This document shows, piece after piece, positions 1 to 7,601 of a DNA stretch of 64,000 nucleotides (the first letter of the stretch is position 1; each line of letters opens with the position of its first letter). Where the stretch lies: positions 44,940 to 108,939 of the forward strand of contig JBDHLD010000006.1 of the NCBI GenBank assembly GCA_039586035.1. Reading direction: 5' to 3'. The DNA comes from JBDHHQ01 sp039586035 (GTDB taxonomy: Bacteria; Gemmatimonadota; Gemmatimonadetes; Longimicrobiales; Gaopeijiaceae). Both the position numbers and the translations under genes were made by a program. The notes below the pieces were generated by a model that saw nothing but the letters and a program-made list of their open reading frames with translations, was not told where the DNA came from and did not search any database.

Positions 1-886
1 GTTGCCACGGCGCGGGCGCCACCTCGGTCGTGACCGTGAACGGGTCCGCTCCGTCCGCCGTGGCGTAGTCGTACGGGAAGTAGTTCACCATCTCCTCGAT
101 GCGAACCGCGTCCCTGGGGGGACGTCGGCCCTCGTTGATGAACCTGCGCACGTTGGAGTAGGAGGCCCGGTCCACGTCGATGCTGAAGGTGGAAAGAGGG
201 GACGCTGCAACCGGCCGGAAGCCGTTCTCGCTGATGAGCTCGTAGGACTCGGTATTGAAGGATGGATTGTACCGGCCGGGGAGAGAGCGCCGCGCCAGAG
301 ACGGGGTCAAGACCGACACCGCGTCGGCTGCGACCCGCACTCCGGGCACGCTTTCGGAGAGCTTGGTGAGAATCTCGCCGACCGACCTCTCCTCCTCGGG
401 TTCCTGCCGAATCGAGCTCAACGCGAAGTCCAGGGTCGGGTGGGACCCGTCGACCCGCACCGTTGCCGTGCTCGGGGCATAGCCCGGGTGTTCCGCCCGA
501 AGGGTGAGCACGCGACCCGACCAGGCCTCCGGGAGCACGACGCCGTAACCTCCACCCCGGTCGGTCCTTGCCACGAGGCGGGTTCCCGAAACCGACACGA
601 CGGCCTCGCGCAGGGGCCGGCCCGTGCCGGCGTCGGTCACCCTGCCGGTGAGCGATATCTCGGCGTGAGGCGCGTCGCTCCCCGGGGGCATCGGCGCCCG
701 GGTGGGGTCAGCCGGTTGCGGCTCCAGAGTCCGAACCGGCAGCTCCGGTGCGGTCGTGAGCGACGATGGCGTCGCCGAGGCCGGGTCCCGGATGACCGTC
801 GGCAGCTCCGCGACACGCGGGCCACTCGGAACCGAAGACGTGGCGAAGGCGGCGCCGACGATCAGGAGTAGAACGGGGGCCCTCAT
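1..886 (-). CDS. VWA-domain protein with carboxypeptidase-regulatory-like N-terminus (partial, runs off left edge)
   Basis: The minus-strand frame is open from an ATG at 884-886 to the window edge, so only the first 295 codons are seen. A GGAGGGAGGA ribosome site lies just upstream. Residues 1-18 look like a signal peptide; about 77-157 form a carboxypeptidase-regulatory-like beta domain (GRVTDAGTGRPLREAVVSV). From about 215 the text NTESYELISENGF...LSTFSIDVDRASYSNVRRF matches the conserved N-terminal region of YfbK-type von Willebrand factor A proteins (PF12450 type). The VWA domain itself would lie outside the window. Likely an exported, cell-envelope protein; its role is not known. I infer the family from these motifs; the missing C-terminus should carry a MIDAS motif if this is right. 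Confidence 0.85.
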   Translation of the reverse strand, partial: MRAPVLLLIVGAAFATSSVPSGPRVAELPTVIRDPASATPSSLTTAPELPVRTLEPQPADPTRAPMPPGSDAPHAEISLTGRVTDAGTGRPLREAVVSVSGTRLVARTDRGGGYGVVLPEAWSGRVLTLRAEHPGYAPSTATVRVDGSHPTLDFALSSIRQEPEEERSVGEILTKLSESVPGVRVAADAVSVLTPSLARRSLPGRYNPSFNTESYELISENGFRPVAASPLSTFSIDVDRASYSNVRRFINEGRRPPRDAVRIEEMVNYFPYDYATADGADPFTVTTEVAPAPWQ

Positions 887-1180
887 GAGGTCCTCCCTCC
901 GTCTGTGGTCAGGGTCTTCCTGGTCGTAGTCACCAGGCTCACATGGAGGGGGACGTCCGAGGGAGGAGGTCTTGCACACCGCAGGGCTCATGGAGCGCCC
1001 GCCACGAAAAGACCCCCAGACCGCCTGGAACTGCCAGACGGCCCGGGGGGGCAGTGAACCAGACCACCCCGCCGTGGCTGGCCACCACCTTTGGTCTTCC
1101 TCGCTCGAAGAACCGGTTGCACCGGCACCTCGGCTTCGACACGGACAAACTTCGCGGGTTGCACAAATAATGTCAATAGT

Positions 1181-1193
1181 TTTGTATTACAAA
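1181..1193. promoter_or_regulatory. AT-rich inverted repeat, possible operator
   Basis: TTTGT-ATT-ACAAA forms a short inverted repeat inside the AT-rich island at about 1158-1205. On the plus strand a TTGCAC...TGTATT pair with an 18-base spacer could be a promoter ending at the repeat; on the minus strand a TTGACA lies close by. No clear gene starts directly downstream on the plus strand. Regulatory role is inferred only from base composition and symmetry. Confidence 0.3.
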
Positions 1194-1302
1194 GGTTGTA
1201 CGTCGTGAACATGGGGTCAGCCGAACGAACGTGGTGGCGGGCCGGAGTCCGGGCGTGGCTCTGGCTGCCAGCCGACTGCAGGAGAGGGCGTTACCTGTCA
1301 GC

Positions 1303-1368
1303 GTCGAGGACAGCGAGCGTGGCGGCAGGAGACAGCGGGTGTAGCGGCAGGGGGCAGCGGGCGTGCCA
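1303..1368. repeat. three degenerate 22-base tandem repeats
   Basis: Three consecutive 22-base units start at 1303, 1325 and 1347 and share the pattern GCAGGaGaCAGCGgGtGTaGCG with a few differences each. A more diverged partial unit may precede them near 1278. No gene uses them convincingly. Units are back to back, without spacers, so this is not a CRISPR array. Confidence 0.6.
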
Positions 1369-1484
1369 ACACGAACAGGGGGAGAGTCGGAATGAGCACT
1401 CCGGGCGGACGGACGGGGGTCTTGGCCCAGCGCGTCGGTTATGACCTCTCGCTGGTCACCGCCCTCCAGTCTGAGCCGGACCCG

Positions 1485-2261
1485 CTAGCCTGCCCGCCCC
1501 GACCGGTTCGCGGCCGAAGAGGTCGAGACGAGCCGCGGATCCTCGAGGACCGGGGCCAGCACCGCCAGGAGCCCGAAGACGACCATGATGTTCGTGACGA
1601 GGAAGAACGTGGCTTCTTCGACGGGAAGGCCCAGCGGAGCGGCGCCCAACGTATAGCGGTCGGAAATGGTCCACGTGCCGGCGTCGATCGCCGTCCGATC
1701 AGCGAACCAGAGGTAGAAGGTCGGAAGCAGGATCGATGGCAAGGCCGCCGCTCGAAAGCGGACGATGAGAGGGCCGCAGTACAGCCAGAGGAGAAGAAGA
1801 ATCGGGGCGCTCCAGATCAGAATCAGGCCCATGTACCTACCCGAGTCCGAGGACAACAGGAGGGCGCCCTCGGCGCCCATCGCCAACCAGGGGATGGTGC
1901 CCCAGAACCTCATGCGAGCCGACCTGGAAACTTCCGCAGGAGGCTGGCCGGACTCCAGGAGACGGACAAGGAAGACGTACAGGATCATGCCCGTGAGAAG
2001 AGGCTGCAGGACGAAGAACGCGTACTCTTCGATGGGCACCCATCCGATCGTGCCCAGGACCCGTCCCTCGCCGTAGCCCCAGATCTCGTTCGCCACGAGG
2101 TAGTTGTCCCAGGGGGTCGTGTACACCAGGGCGATGAGCGGAATGACGATCAACCCGAGACGGGCCCTGGGGCCCAGGGCCGCGAAGGCCCGGGGCAGAC
2201 GGGTCGACAGAATCGCCAGGGGCGGCAGCAGGAAGAGCAGGTGAAACTGCAGGTAGGTCAT
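1485..2261 (-). CDS. crtYcd: lycopene cyclase, CrtYcd/CarR-type integral membrane protein
   Basis: The 258-residue protein is almost entirely hydrophobic and has two similar three-helix halves, each with the family's conserved acidic motif: PIEE at residues 76-79 and PVEE at 213-216. This is the fused form of the heterodimeric lycopene beta-cyclase subunits (CrtYc plus CrtYd), which cyclise the ends of lycopene in the membrane. Length and internal duplication match the fused family. No other carotenoid gene is nearby, so the rest of the pathway must be elsewhere. The ATG at 2259-2261 starts a sequence (MTYLQFHLLF) typical of the family but has only a weak ribosome site. It could alternatively make a different end group; substrate is inferred. 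Confidence 0.85.
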   Translation of the reverse strand: MTYLQFHLLFLLPPLAILSTRLPRAFAALGPRARLGLIVIPLIALVYTTPWDNYLVANEIWGYGEGRVLGTIGWVPIEEYAFFVLQPLLTGMILYVFLVRLLESGQPPAEVSRSARMRFWGTIPWLAMGAEGALLLSSDSGRYMGLILIWSAPILLLLWLYCGPLIVRFRAAALPSILLPTFYLWFADRTAIDAGTWTISDRYTLGAAPLGLPVEEATFFLVTNIMVVFGLLAVLAPVLEDPRLVSTSSAANRSGRAG

Positions 2262-2286
2262 GGGTGTCCGGATCGTACGGGACCGA

Positions 2287-2315
2287 TTGACAGGCGCGTG
2301 GGCCCCAGGGACTAT
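2287..2315 (+). promoter_or_regulatory. sigma70-type promoter for the folate cluster
   Basis: A perfect TTGACA (2287-2292) is followed, after 17 bases, by GACTAT (2310-2315), about 40 bases before the small ORF that leads the folate cluster. The -35 is consensus, the -10 is weaker. It sits inside the gap between the divergent lycopene cyclase and the folate genes. Confidence 0.5.
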
Positions 2316-2357
2316 TCCCGCTCCCTATAGGCCCGCTCGTCGGAACGAGGAGCCAAA

Positions 2358-2522
2358 ATGTTCGATCATGCCCCGTGCCGCGACTCCCTCGAGGGCGCAT
2401 CGGTGTTGGATGCGGTGCCCCGCTTGACCGTTGTCGATGCATCGACAACGGCGCAGCGGCGGGCCATGGGCTCGGAAGAGGGGCGTGCGTTGGACATCGC
2501 GCAGGCCGAGGTTCCCGCCTGA
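2358..2522 (+). CDS. small hypothetical protein (54 aa) translationally coupled to the folate SDR
   Basis: An ATG at 2358, with a good ribosome site (CGAGGAG, 7-8 bases upstream), opens a 54-codon frame whose TGA (2520-2522) overlaps the ATG of the next gene (TGATG). About 80% of its third codon positions are G or C, like its neighbours. The sequence (MFDHAPCRDSLEG...IAQAEVPA) matches no family I recognise and has no signal or membrane segment. A perfect 24-base palindrome lies inside it. It may be a real small protein, or a leader peptide whose translation controls the downstream genes. Confidence 0.5.
   Translation: MFDHAPCRDSLEGASVLDAVPRLTVVDASTTAQRRAMGSEEGRALDIAQAEVPA
2428..2451. repeat. 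perfect 24-base palindrome
   Basis: The left half CCGTTGTCGATG (2428-2439) is followed immediately by its exact reverse complement (2440-2451). It lies within the 54-codon ORF, about 115 bases after the likely promoter. Either a protein-binding site or an RNA hairpin is possible; there is no T tract, so it is not an ordinary terminator. Confidence 0.8.
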
Positions 2523-3283
2523 TGCCCCCTGACCACTCGCGTCCGCTGGAAGGGAAGACCGCCCTGGTCACGGGTGGCGGCAGGCGTTTGGGTAAGGCCA
2601 TCTCACTGGCTCTGGGTGGAGCCGGGGCCGCCGTCATCGTCCACTACAACCGCTCGGCGGCCGAAGCCGCCGAGGTCTGTGGGGCGTTGGAGGGCATGGG
2701 GGGCCGGGCGCGCTCGCTGCAGGCGGACCTGTCCAACCCCGATGCGCTCGAGGGCCTGGTCGCCGAGGCGTGGGGTGGGTCGGGCGCGGTGGACCTGCTC
2801 GTCAACAACGCGTCGATCTTTCCCGCGGGGCGATTGTATGACATGACGTTCGACGGCGTGATGACCAACATGGCGGTAAACGCCTGGGCGCCCTTCTCGC
2901 TCACCCGAGCCCTGTGGTTGCGGGCGGAAGGCGCGGAGCGCCGGGCGGCCGTCGTCAACCTGCTGGACAGCCGGCTGGTCGGTGGGGACCCCCTTCACGC
3001 CGCGTACTTCGTCAGTAAGTCCGCACTCGCCCAGCTCACGACGGCCTCGGCTCTGGAATTCGCGCCGGTGATGCGGGTCAACGCGGTGGCTCCCGGTCCC
3101 ATCCTCGCCCCCGAAGACAAGACGGAGGAGTACCTGCGCCAGCAGCTCGACCGGCTGCCGTTACGGCGTTGGGGCGGGACCGACGCTATCGCCGACGCCG
3201 TACTCTACCTTGCCGCGGCGGACTTCGTGACCGGCCAGACGATCTTCGTCGATGGCGGGCAGCACCTTCGACCCTGGGGCTGA
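2522..3283 (+). CDS. folM: pteridine reductase-type short-chain dehydrogenase
   Basis: This 253-residue Rossmann protein has the NADPH-binding motif TGGGRRLG (17-24), NNAS (95-98), and the catalytic pair Asp149 and Tyr162-x3-Lys166. The TGxxxRxG motif and an Asp exactly 13 residues before the Tyr are the signature of pteridine reductase (PTR1) and FolM, where Asp replaces the usual SDR Ser. It probably reduces dihydropterin or dihydrofolate with NADPH. Followed two bases later by folB and then folK, so it belongs to a folate or tetrahydropterin operon. The ATG at 2522 is chosen because it overlaps the previous stop and precedes RPLEGKTALVTGG; upstream in-frame starts give unlikely Arg-rich sequence. 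Confidence 0.85.
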   Translation: MPPDHSRPLEGKTALVTGGGRRLGKAISLALGGAGAAVIVHYNRSAAEAAEVCGALEGMGGRARSLQADLSNPDALEGLVAEAWGGSGAVDLLVNNASIFPAGRLYDMTFDGVMTNMAVNAWAPFSLTRALWLRAEGAERRAAVVNLLDSRLVGGDPLHAAYFVSKSALAQLTTASALEFAPVMRVNAVAPGPILAPEDKTEEYLRQQLDRLPLRRWGGTDAIADAVLYLAAADFVTGQTIFVDGGQHLRPWG

Positions 3284-3285
3284 GC

Positions 3286-3645
3286 ATGACCGACCGAGTC
3301 CATATCACGGACCTCCACGTTCGCTGCGTCATCGGAGCGAATGATTGGGAGCGCAAGGTCCAGCAGGACGTTTTGATCAACATCGAGCTGCGGACGGATG
3401 TGCGGCAGGCGGCCGCGAGCGACGACCTCGCCGACGCCGTGGACTACCGCTCGTTGACGAAGAAGGTCATCGCCATGGTGGAGTCGTCAGGCTACCACCT
3501 GGTGGAGGCGCTGGCCGGCGCCATCGCCGCGCTCTGCCTCGACGATCAACGGGTGCGTTCGGCCGTGGTCCGCGTGGAGAAGCCCGGGGCGCTCCGGTTC
3601 GCGAAGACCGTCGGCGTGGAGATCGAGCGCGCGCGGGATGACTGA
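3286..3645 (+). CDS. folB: dihydroneopterin aldolase
   Basis: The 119-residue protein begins DRVHITDLHVRCVIGANDWE and contains DAVDYRSLTKKV and VRVEKPGALRFA, the conserved strands and catalytic Lys region of FolB. FolB cleaves 7,8-dihydroneopterin to 6-hydroxymethyl-dihydropterin and glycolaldehyde in the cytoplasm, the step before FolK. It starts at an ATG two bases after the SDR stop and overlaps folK by 8 bases, so translation of the three genes is likely coupled. Length is normal for the family. Confidence 0.92.
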   Translation: MTDRVHITDLHVRCVIGANDWERKVQQDVLINIELRTDVRQAAASDDLADAVDYRSLTKKVIAMVESSGYHLVEALAGAIAALCLDDQRVRSAVVRVEKPGALRFAKTVGVEIERARDD

Positions 3646-4180
3646 GGATCCGACGGACGGCGAGCGAGCGGGCCACGTTCACGCGTTCGTGGGCGTCGGC
3701 TCGAACATCCGGCCTGACGAGAACGTGGTCCGGGCGGTGGCGCTGCTGGCAAAACGCGCCCGTCTACGAGGCGTTTCAACGTTCTACCGCACTTCTCCCG
3801 TAGGGGCGGAGGGTACCGACTACTTCTACAACGGCGTTCTTGAAATCGTGGTCGAGGGAGACCTGGGCGTGGTAAGACGCCTCCTCGCCGATGTGGAAGA
3901 CGCGCTGGGCAGAGTCCGGACGGCAGATGCGAACGCTCCGCGGGTGATCGACCTCGATCTGCTGACCTGTCGAGAACCCGTGGCCAGCGATGCGGCCGGA
4001 GGCGTTCATCGCGACGTCACCCGCCGGGGATTCGTGGCTCTGCCACTCCTCGAGCTGGCACCGGAGCTGATCCTGGAAGACAGCGGCCGCTCGTTGGCCG
4101 AAGTAGCGCGGGAATTCGAGGCGCCGCCCGGTCATCCCCTACCGGAGCTCAGCCGCCGGCTGCGCTCCCTCGCTCGGTAG
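3638..4180 (+). CDS. folK: 6-hydroxymethyl-7,8-dihydropterin pyrophosphokinase
   Basis: FolK transfers pyrophosphate from ATP to hydroxymethyl-dihydropterin. The 180-residue sequence shows FVGVGSN near the N-terminus, TFYRTSPVG, DYFYNGVLEI and the family signature PRVIDLDLL. It overlaps folB by 8 bases and ends 32 bases inside the C-terminal coding end of the convergent plsC. Together with the SDR and folB it forms a compact pterin-branch operon; folP (dihydropteroate synthase) is not present in the window. Confidence 0.93.
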   Translation: MTEDPTDGERAGHVHAFVGVGSNIRPDENVVRAVALLAKRARLRGVSTFYRTSPVGAEGTDYFYNGVLEIVVEGDLGVVRRLLADVEDALGRVRTADANAPRVIDLDLLTCREPVASDAAGGVHRDVTRRGFVALPLLELAPELILEDSGRSLAEVAREFEAPPGHPLPELSRRLRSLAR

Positions 4181-4991
4181 TCGGGTCCCCTCCGTTGCGC
4201 GCCGTCCGTATCTGGGCCAGCTGACCCCGAATGGCGTCCATGGACCGGTCCACGATGGCCTGGGCCGTTTCCCGGGATCGGTCGCCCTCGAGGAGGTCCG
4301 AGTAGTCCACGGGCGGACCGTAGGACACGTAGATGCGCTTGAAGAGCCGCGGCCATGAGCTGCCGATGGGTAGCACGTCCTGCATGCCGTCGATGGCTAC
4401 GGGGATGACGCGCGGCTGCGTACCCATGATCACGAAGCCGGCGCCCGGCCGACCCTTGCCGACGTCGGCGCTCCGGGAGCGAGTTCCCTCGGGGAAGAGG
4501 GTCAGCACGCCGCCTGGGAGCACCTCCATCATTCGATTGAGGGCGTTCAGGTCCCGGCGTCCCTGGCGAACCGGGATGCAACGCCAGTGCTTGGACATCC
4601 ACCGGAGGATCTTGTTCCGGAAGAAGTTCTCCTCGGCCGCCAGGTGCCACGGGATCAGGTGGGGCTTGAGCCAGGACTTGGGATAGAAGGCGAACATGGC
4701 AACCGGGAAGCTGTCGATCATCGACTGGTGGTTCGAGAGCAAGAGCGTATTCCGGTACTCTCCGATGTTCTCCTTACCGATCACCTTGGTGCGATTGAGG
4801 ACCTTGAAGTAGATCCACAGGAGGCTGACCGAGACGTTGGTGAAGACATAGCTCGTCACGCCCCAAAGCATTCGACCCAGGCCGGGCCTGGGCAGCCAAT
4901 GGAGTGTGCTGCTTGCGTGGGCCCGATGACTCACGGGCGTCTCGTCGGTGAGAACTGCTTCGTGCGGCTCGTTCACGGCAGGGACAATCAT
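4149..4991 (-). CDS. plsC: 1-acyl-sn-glycerol-3-phosphate acyltransferase family protein
   Basis: The PlsC-family motifs are present: NHQSMID (H-x4-D, the catalytic pair) and FPEGTRSRS (phosphate binding), separated by the usual distance. A hydrophobic stretch near the N-terminus (SYVFTNVSVSLLWIYF) likely anchors it to the inner membrane. Members acylate lysophosphatidic acid in phospholipid synthesis, though some act on other lysolipids. The start is uncertain: an ATG at 4989-4991 gives 280 residues, while a TTG further upstream would add eight. The gene converges on folK with a 32-base overlap of coding ends. Confidence 0.85.
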   Translation of the reverse strand: MIVPAVNEPHEAVLTDETPVSHRAHASSTLHWLPRPGLGRMLWGVTSYVFTNVSVSLLWIYFKVLNRTKVIGKENIGEYRNTLLLSNHQSMIDSFPVAMFAFYPKSWLKPHLIPWHLAAEENFFRNKILRWMSKHWRCIPVRQGRRDLNALNRMMEVLPGGVLTLFPEGTRSRSADVGKGRPGAGFVIMGTQPRVIPVAIDGMQDVLPIGSSWPRLFKRIYVSYGPPVDYSDLLEGDRSRETAQAIVDRSMDAIRGQLAQIRTARNGGDPTTERGSAAGG

Positions 4992-5133
4992 GCCGCTTCG
5001 GGCCTGACCGTGCAACCGCCCGTTCGCCCCGCAAGGACGGCGGGACTGGAATTCCCGAAGCGAGTGGGATAACTCGAGAGGCCGGGCCAGGCCCGGTCTC
5101 GGTACGTCCGCCCGTCAAGAACGTGGAGTCTTC

Positions 5134-6399
5134 GTGGCACTGGTGTTTTCGCAGCGCGACCGCGCCCTGATCGAAGGAGAGCTGGGCCCGGCGGGGGCCA
5201 TGTCGATGCGTATTCTCGTGCGCATGGCCCGAATCCAGGGCGCAACCAGGTTCCTCGACATCACCGGTGCGCACATCGATTCGGCCCTCTACATGGGTGA
5301 CGCGACGCTCGAGTACGCAGAGCGTCTGGCCGACCTGGGCGCGGCCGTGGTCGTGCCGACCACTCTGAACGTGGCGGGCGTCGATCCGCACGGCTGGGAG
5401 CGATGGGCGGTCCCACCGGAGTGGGCCGCCAAGGCACGAAGGCAGATGGACGCCTACCAGCGTATGGGCTGCGCGCCGACGTGGACCTGCGCGCCGTATC
5501 AGACCGAGCGTCGCCCCGGCTTCGGTGAGCAAGTGGCTTGGGGCGAGTCGTCCGCCATCGTATTCGCCAACTCGGTCCTGGGCGCGCGCACGGAGCGCTA
5601 CCCCGACCTGCTGGACATCTGCGCAGCGGTGACGGGCCGGGTGCCGGCCGTCGGCCTGCATCTGGACGAGAATCGGGCGGGTCAGATCCGGGTCGTCCTT
5701 CGCGACGTGCCCCTGGAGGTGCAGGCACACGAGAGCTTCTATCCGGTCTTCGGCCACTGGGTGGGGAGCAGGGTCGGCAGCCGCGTCCCGGTCATCTCGG
5801 GCCTGGCTGTCGCGCCCGACGAAGACGAGCTCAAGGCCATGGGCGCCGCCATGGCCTCTTCCGGCGCCGTCGCGCTGTTCCATCTCGTGGGCGTCACGCC
5901 CGAGGCCTCCACCGAAGCGGAAGCGTTCCACGGGCGTTCACCGGAAGAAGAGATCGTGGCCGATCTGGACAGCCTGCGGGCTGCCCGTCGCGACTTGCAC
6001 ACCGCCCAGGGCGAGAGCCTCGACATGGTGGTGTTGGGCAGCCCCCATTTCTCTCTGGCCGAGTTCAGGCGGCTGATTCCCATGCTGGAGGGCCGTCAGG
6101 CCCATGAGACGGTTCGCTTCCTCGTGACCTGCGGGCGAGGGGTGAAGCTGCTGGCTCGCGAAGCCGGCCTCCTGGAACCCCTGGAGCGGTTCGGTGGAGA
6201 GGTCACGGTCGACACGTGCATCCTGACCACACCCATGCTGGGTGAGGACATCCGTGTCATCATGACCAACTCCGCGAAGTACGCCTACTACGCTCCCGGC
6301 CTCCTCGGCACGACGGTCGCCTTCGGTAGCCTGGAGGATTGTGTGGCGTCGGCTGAGGCCGGGCGCGTGATCCGTCGGGAGGGCCCATGGGGAGGGTGA
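5134..6399 (+). CDS. aconitase X, catalytic (large) subunit
   Basis: The 421-residue protein is of the AcnX catalytic family (former DUF521). It has the conserved blocks DITGAHIDS, PTTLNVAGVD, MGCAPTWTCAPYQ, WGESSAIVFANSVLGART and TNSAKYAYYAPG; the Cys of these blocks are expected to hold the iron-sulfur cluster. Characterised relatives are cis-3-hydroxy-L-proline dehydratase in bacteria and phosphomevalonate dehydratase in archaea. Here the catalytic and swivel parts are two genes overlapping by 13 bases. GTG start at 5134 with GGAG about 8 bases upstream. No hydroxyproline or mevalonate gene is adjacent, so the substrate cannot be told from context. Confidence 0.88.
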   Translation: MALVFSQRDRALIEGELGPAGAMSMRILVRMARIQGATRFLDITGAHIDSALYMGDATLEYAERLADLGAAVVVPTTLNVAGVDPHGWERWAVPPEWAAKARRQMDAYQRMGCAPTWTCAPYQTERRPGFGEQVAWGESSAIVFANSVLGARTERYPDLLDICAAVTGRVPAVGLHLDENRAGQIRVVLRDVPLEVQAHESFYPVFGHWVGSRVGSRVPVISGLAVAPDEDELKAMGAAMASSGAVALFHLVGVTPEASTEAEAFHGRSPEEEIVADLDSLRAARRDLHTAQGESLDMVVLGSPHFSLAEFRRLIPMLEGRQAHETVRFLVTCGRGVKLLAREAGLLEPLERFGGEVTVDTCILTTPMLGEDIRVIMTNSAKYAYYAPGLLGTTVAFGSLEDCVASAEAGRVIRREGPWGG

Positions 6400-6806
6400 T
6401 CGAGGGCCGCGTCCTGGTGGCGGGCGAGGCGGCAGGAGAGCTTCTCGTCGCCACGGAGCCGTTGAGCTTTTGGGGAGGGTACGACCCCGCCACGGGAGAG
6501 ATCATCGACCGACGCCACCCGCTGGCGGGTCAGGTCGCTCGCGGTCGGGTCCTCGCGCTGCCGGCTACCAAAGGGTCGAGCACGACCACGGCCATCCTCC
6601 TCGAAGCGATCCGCCAGGGGCACGCCCCCGCAGCAATCGTGACGGCCCAGACCGACAGCTTCCTTGCCCTGGCCAGCGTCGTGGCCGAAGAGATGTACGG
6701 GACGCCGATACCACTGGTGGAGCTGACCCCGGCCGAGTTCGGCCGACTGCGGTCGGGCGTCGCTGCCAGGATCGAGCCCGATGGCAAGGTGATCCTTGCC
6801 GGCTGA
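6387..6806 (+). CDS. aconitase X, swivel-domain (small) subunit
   Basis: This 139-residue protein carries the AcnX swivel-domain signature: GGYDPATGEIIDRRHPL, then GRVLALPATKGSSTTTAILLE and APAAIV. The Lys-Gly-Ser-Ser loop is expected to reach into the active site of the large subunit. The start overlaps the large-subunit gene by 13 bases, implying coupled translation and a 1:1 complex. Split organisation is usual in archaea and found in some bacteria; many bacterial hydroxyproline enzymes are single-chain fusions. It ends 10 bases before the convergent gene at 6817. Confidence 0.88.
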   Translation: MGRVIEGRVLVAGEAAGELLVATEPLSFWGGYDPATGEIIDRRHPLAGQVARGRVLALPATKGSSTTTAILLEAIRQGHAPAAIVTAQTDSFLALASVVAEEMYGTPIPLVELTPAEFGRLRSGVAARIEPDGKVILAG

Positions 6807-6816
6807 ATCCGAGCGG

Positions 6817-7329
6817 CTAGGAGCCGGACTCGGGGCCCGGCTCGGGGTCCAGGGCGTCAGGCTCTGAGCGCCGGTCGTGGTCGCGCCGGCGATGGCCCTC
6901 CATGGTCCGGTCCCTCACATGACGGCCGCCGGCGCGGCGGCGGTCCGGAGCATGGCGCCGGTTCGGGGGCCACCCGGGGGGAACGAATCTGTCCTCCTCC
7001 CCGAGTGCCTGCGCGGGGGCGGTCTCGGCCTCGGGCCCGACGAGGAATCGCTTGAGGGACCAGCGCATCACCTCGCCGGAGTGCTCGATCGACTCCCCAC
7101 ACGACGTGCAAACGAGCTGATACGCCTCTGGCTCTCCGCCGAAGTCGTGTTTTTCCCAGCCCATGAAGAGTCGCTTGCGAAAGGGCATCGGCAGCAACTG
7201 GACCTCATGATCGCCACCGCCTGCGCAACGCCAATGAGAGAACGCGATGTCCCCCCGCGCGTAGTGAAGGAGGGGATCGAAGCGATCGAACTCGGTGAAG
7301 ATGTGGGTCGTGTCCACGATAACGATCAT
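6817..7329 (-). CDS. hypothetical protein with one CxxC motif
   Basis: The 170-residue frame starts MIVIVDTTHIFTEFDRFDPL with a GAGGGG ribosome site nine bases upstream. The first 100 residues look like a folded domain (LVCTSCGESIEHSGEVMRW includes a CxxC that might bind zinc); the last 65 are a charged, low-complexity Arg/Asp/Pro tail. I do not recognise a family. It converges on the aconitase X genes. Codon bias and start site support a real gene; the tail may be disordered. Confidence 0.6.
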   Translation of the reverse strand: MIVIVDTTHIFTEFDRFDPLLHYARGDIAFSHWRCAGGGDHEVQLLPMPFRKRLFMGWEKHDFGGEPEAYQLVCTSCGESIEHSGEVMRWSLKRFLVGPEAETAPAQALGEEDRFVPPGWPPNRRHAPDRRRAGGRHVRDRTMEGHRRRDHDRRSEPDALDPEPGPESGS

Positions 7330-7532
7330 GCGCTACCACCCCTCGCCGATGGCCCCGCCGGGTCCGCGGGGAGTCGGGAACCCTGGTCGCAAAAAAAGAT
7401 GGCGTCCCGATCTCTGGTGAATCAAGCTTTTCGAGCCCATCGAGGGCCCAGCCGGACCAGGACCGACCGGATTGCGGGGTAGTCGAAACGGTCTGGGCCC
7501 GGTTTCCGTAGAGACATATGTAGGATGATGAT

Positions 7533-7559
7533 CGGCCTTACATTAGGATGTGAAGGCCG
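7533..7559 (+). promoter_or_regulatory. 5' leader hairpin upstream of small membrane gene
   Basis: CGGCCTTACAT (7533-7543) pairs with ATGTGAAGGCCG (7548-7559) with a single bulged base and a TAGG loop. It ends about 42 bases before the next start codon. It may be an RNA element in the leader or a protein-binding site; the surrounding 7500-7600 stretch is noticeably AT-richer than average and probably contains the promoter. Confidence 0.45.
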
Positions 7560-7601
7560 GGATGTACATCAGGAAGGATCACTCCCCTCGGAGGATGACC
7601 G

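Larger units (their letters stand above)
887..1484. other. intergenic stretch without a convincing gene
   Basis: About 600 bases separate two minus-strand genes. Open frames of 75 to 117 codons exist on both strands but have arginine- and proline-rich, shadow-like composition and no good ribosome site. The stretch holds an AT-rich island (about 1158-1205) that contrasts sharply with the GC-rich surroundings, and three degenerate 22-base tandem repeats (1303-1368). A GC-rich imperfect hairpin lies near 1015-1055. It may contain the promoter of the VWA gene on the minus strand; the AT-rich island would be about 300 bases upstream of that start. Confidence 0.5.

Noticed and set aside
1303..1368. 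CRISPR-like array
   Set aside because: The 22-base units are contiguous without unique spacers and no cas gene is present.
1392..2330. Plus-strand frame with a plausible start MSTPGGRTGVLAQR
   Set aside because: The first 30 residues look gene-like but the rest is antisense to the lycopene cyclase with shadow composition.
5134..5152. TGGCAC motif at the aconitase X start as a sigma54 promoter
   Set aside because: The GC element is not at the required spacing, and the motif lies inside the coding start.
4774..5931. Long minus-strand open frame (about 385 codons) opposite the aconitase X gene
   Set aside because: It is His/Arg/Gly-rich, matches nothing, and lies antisense to a well-supported gene; similar GC-driven shadow frames lie opposite most genes here.
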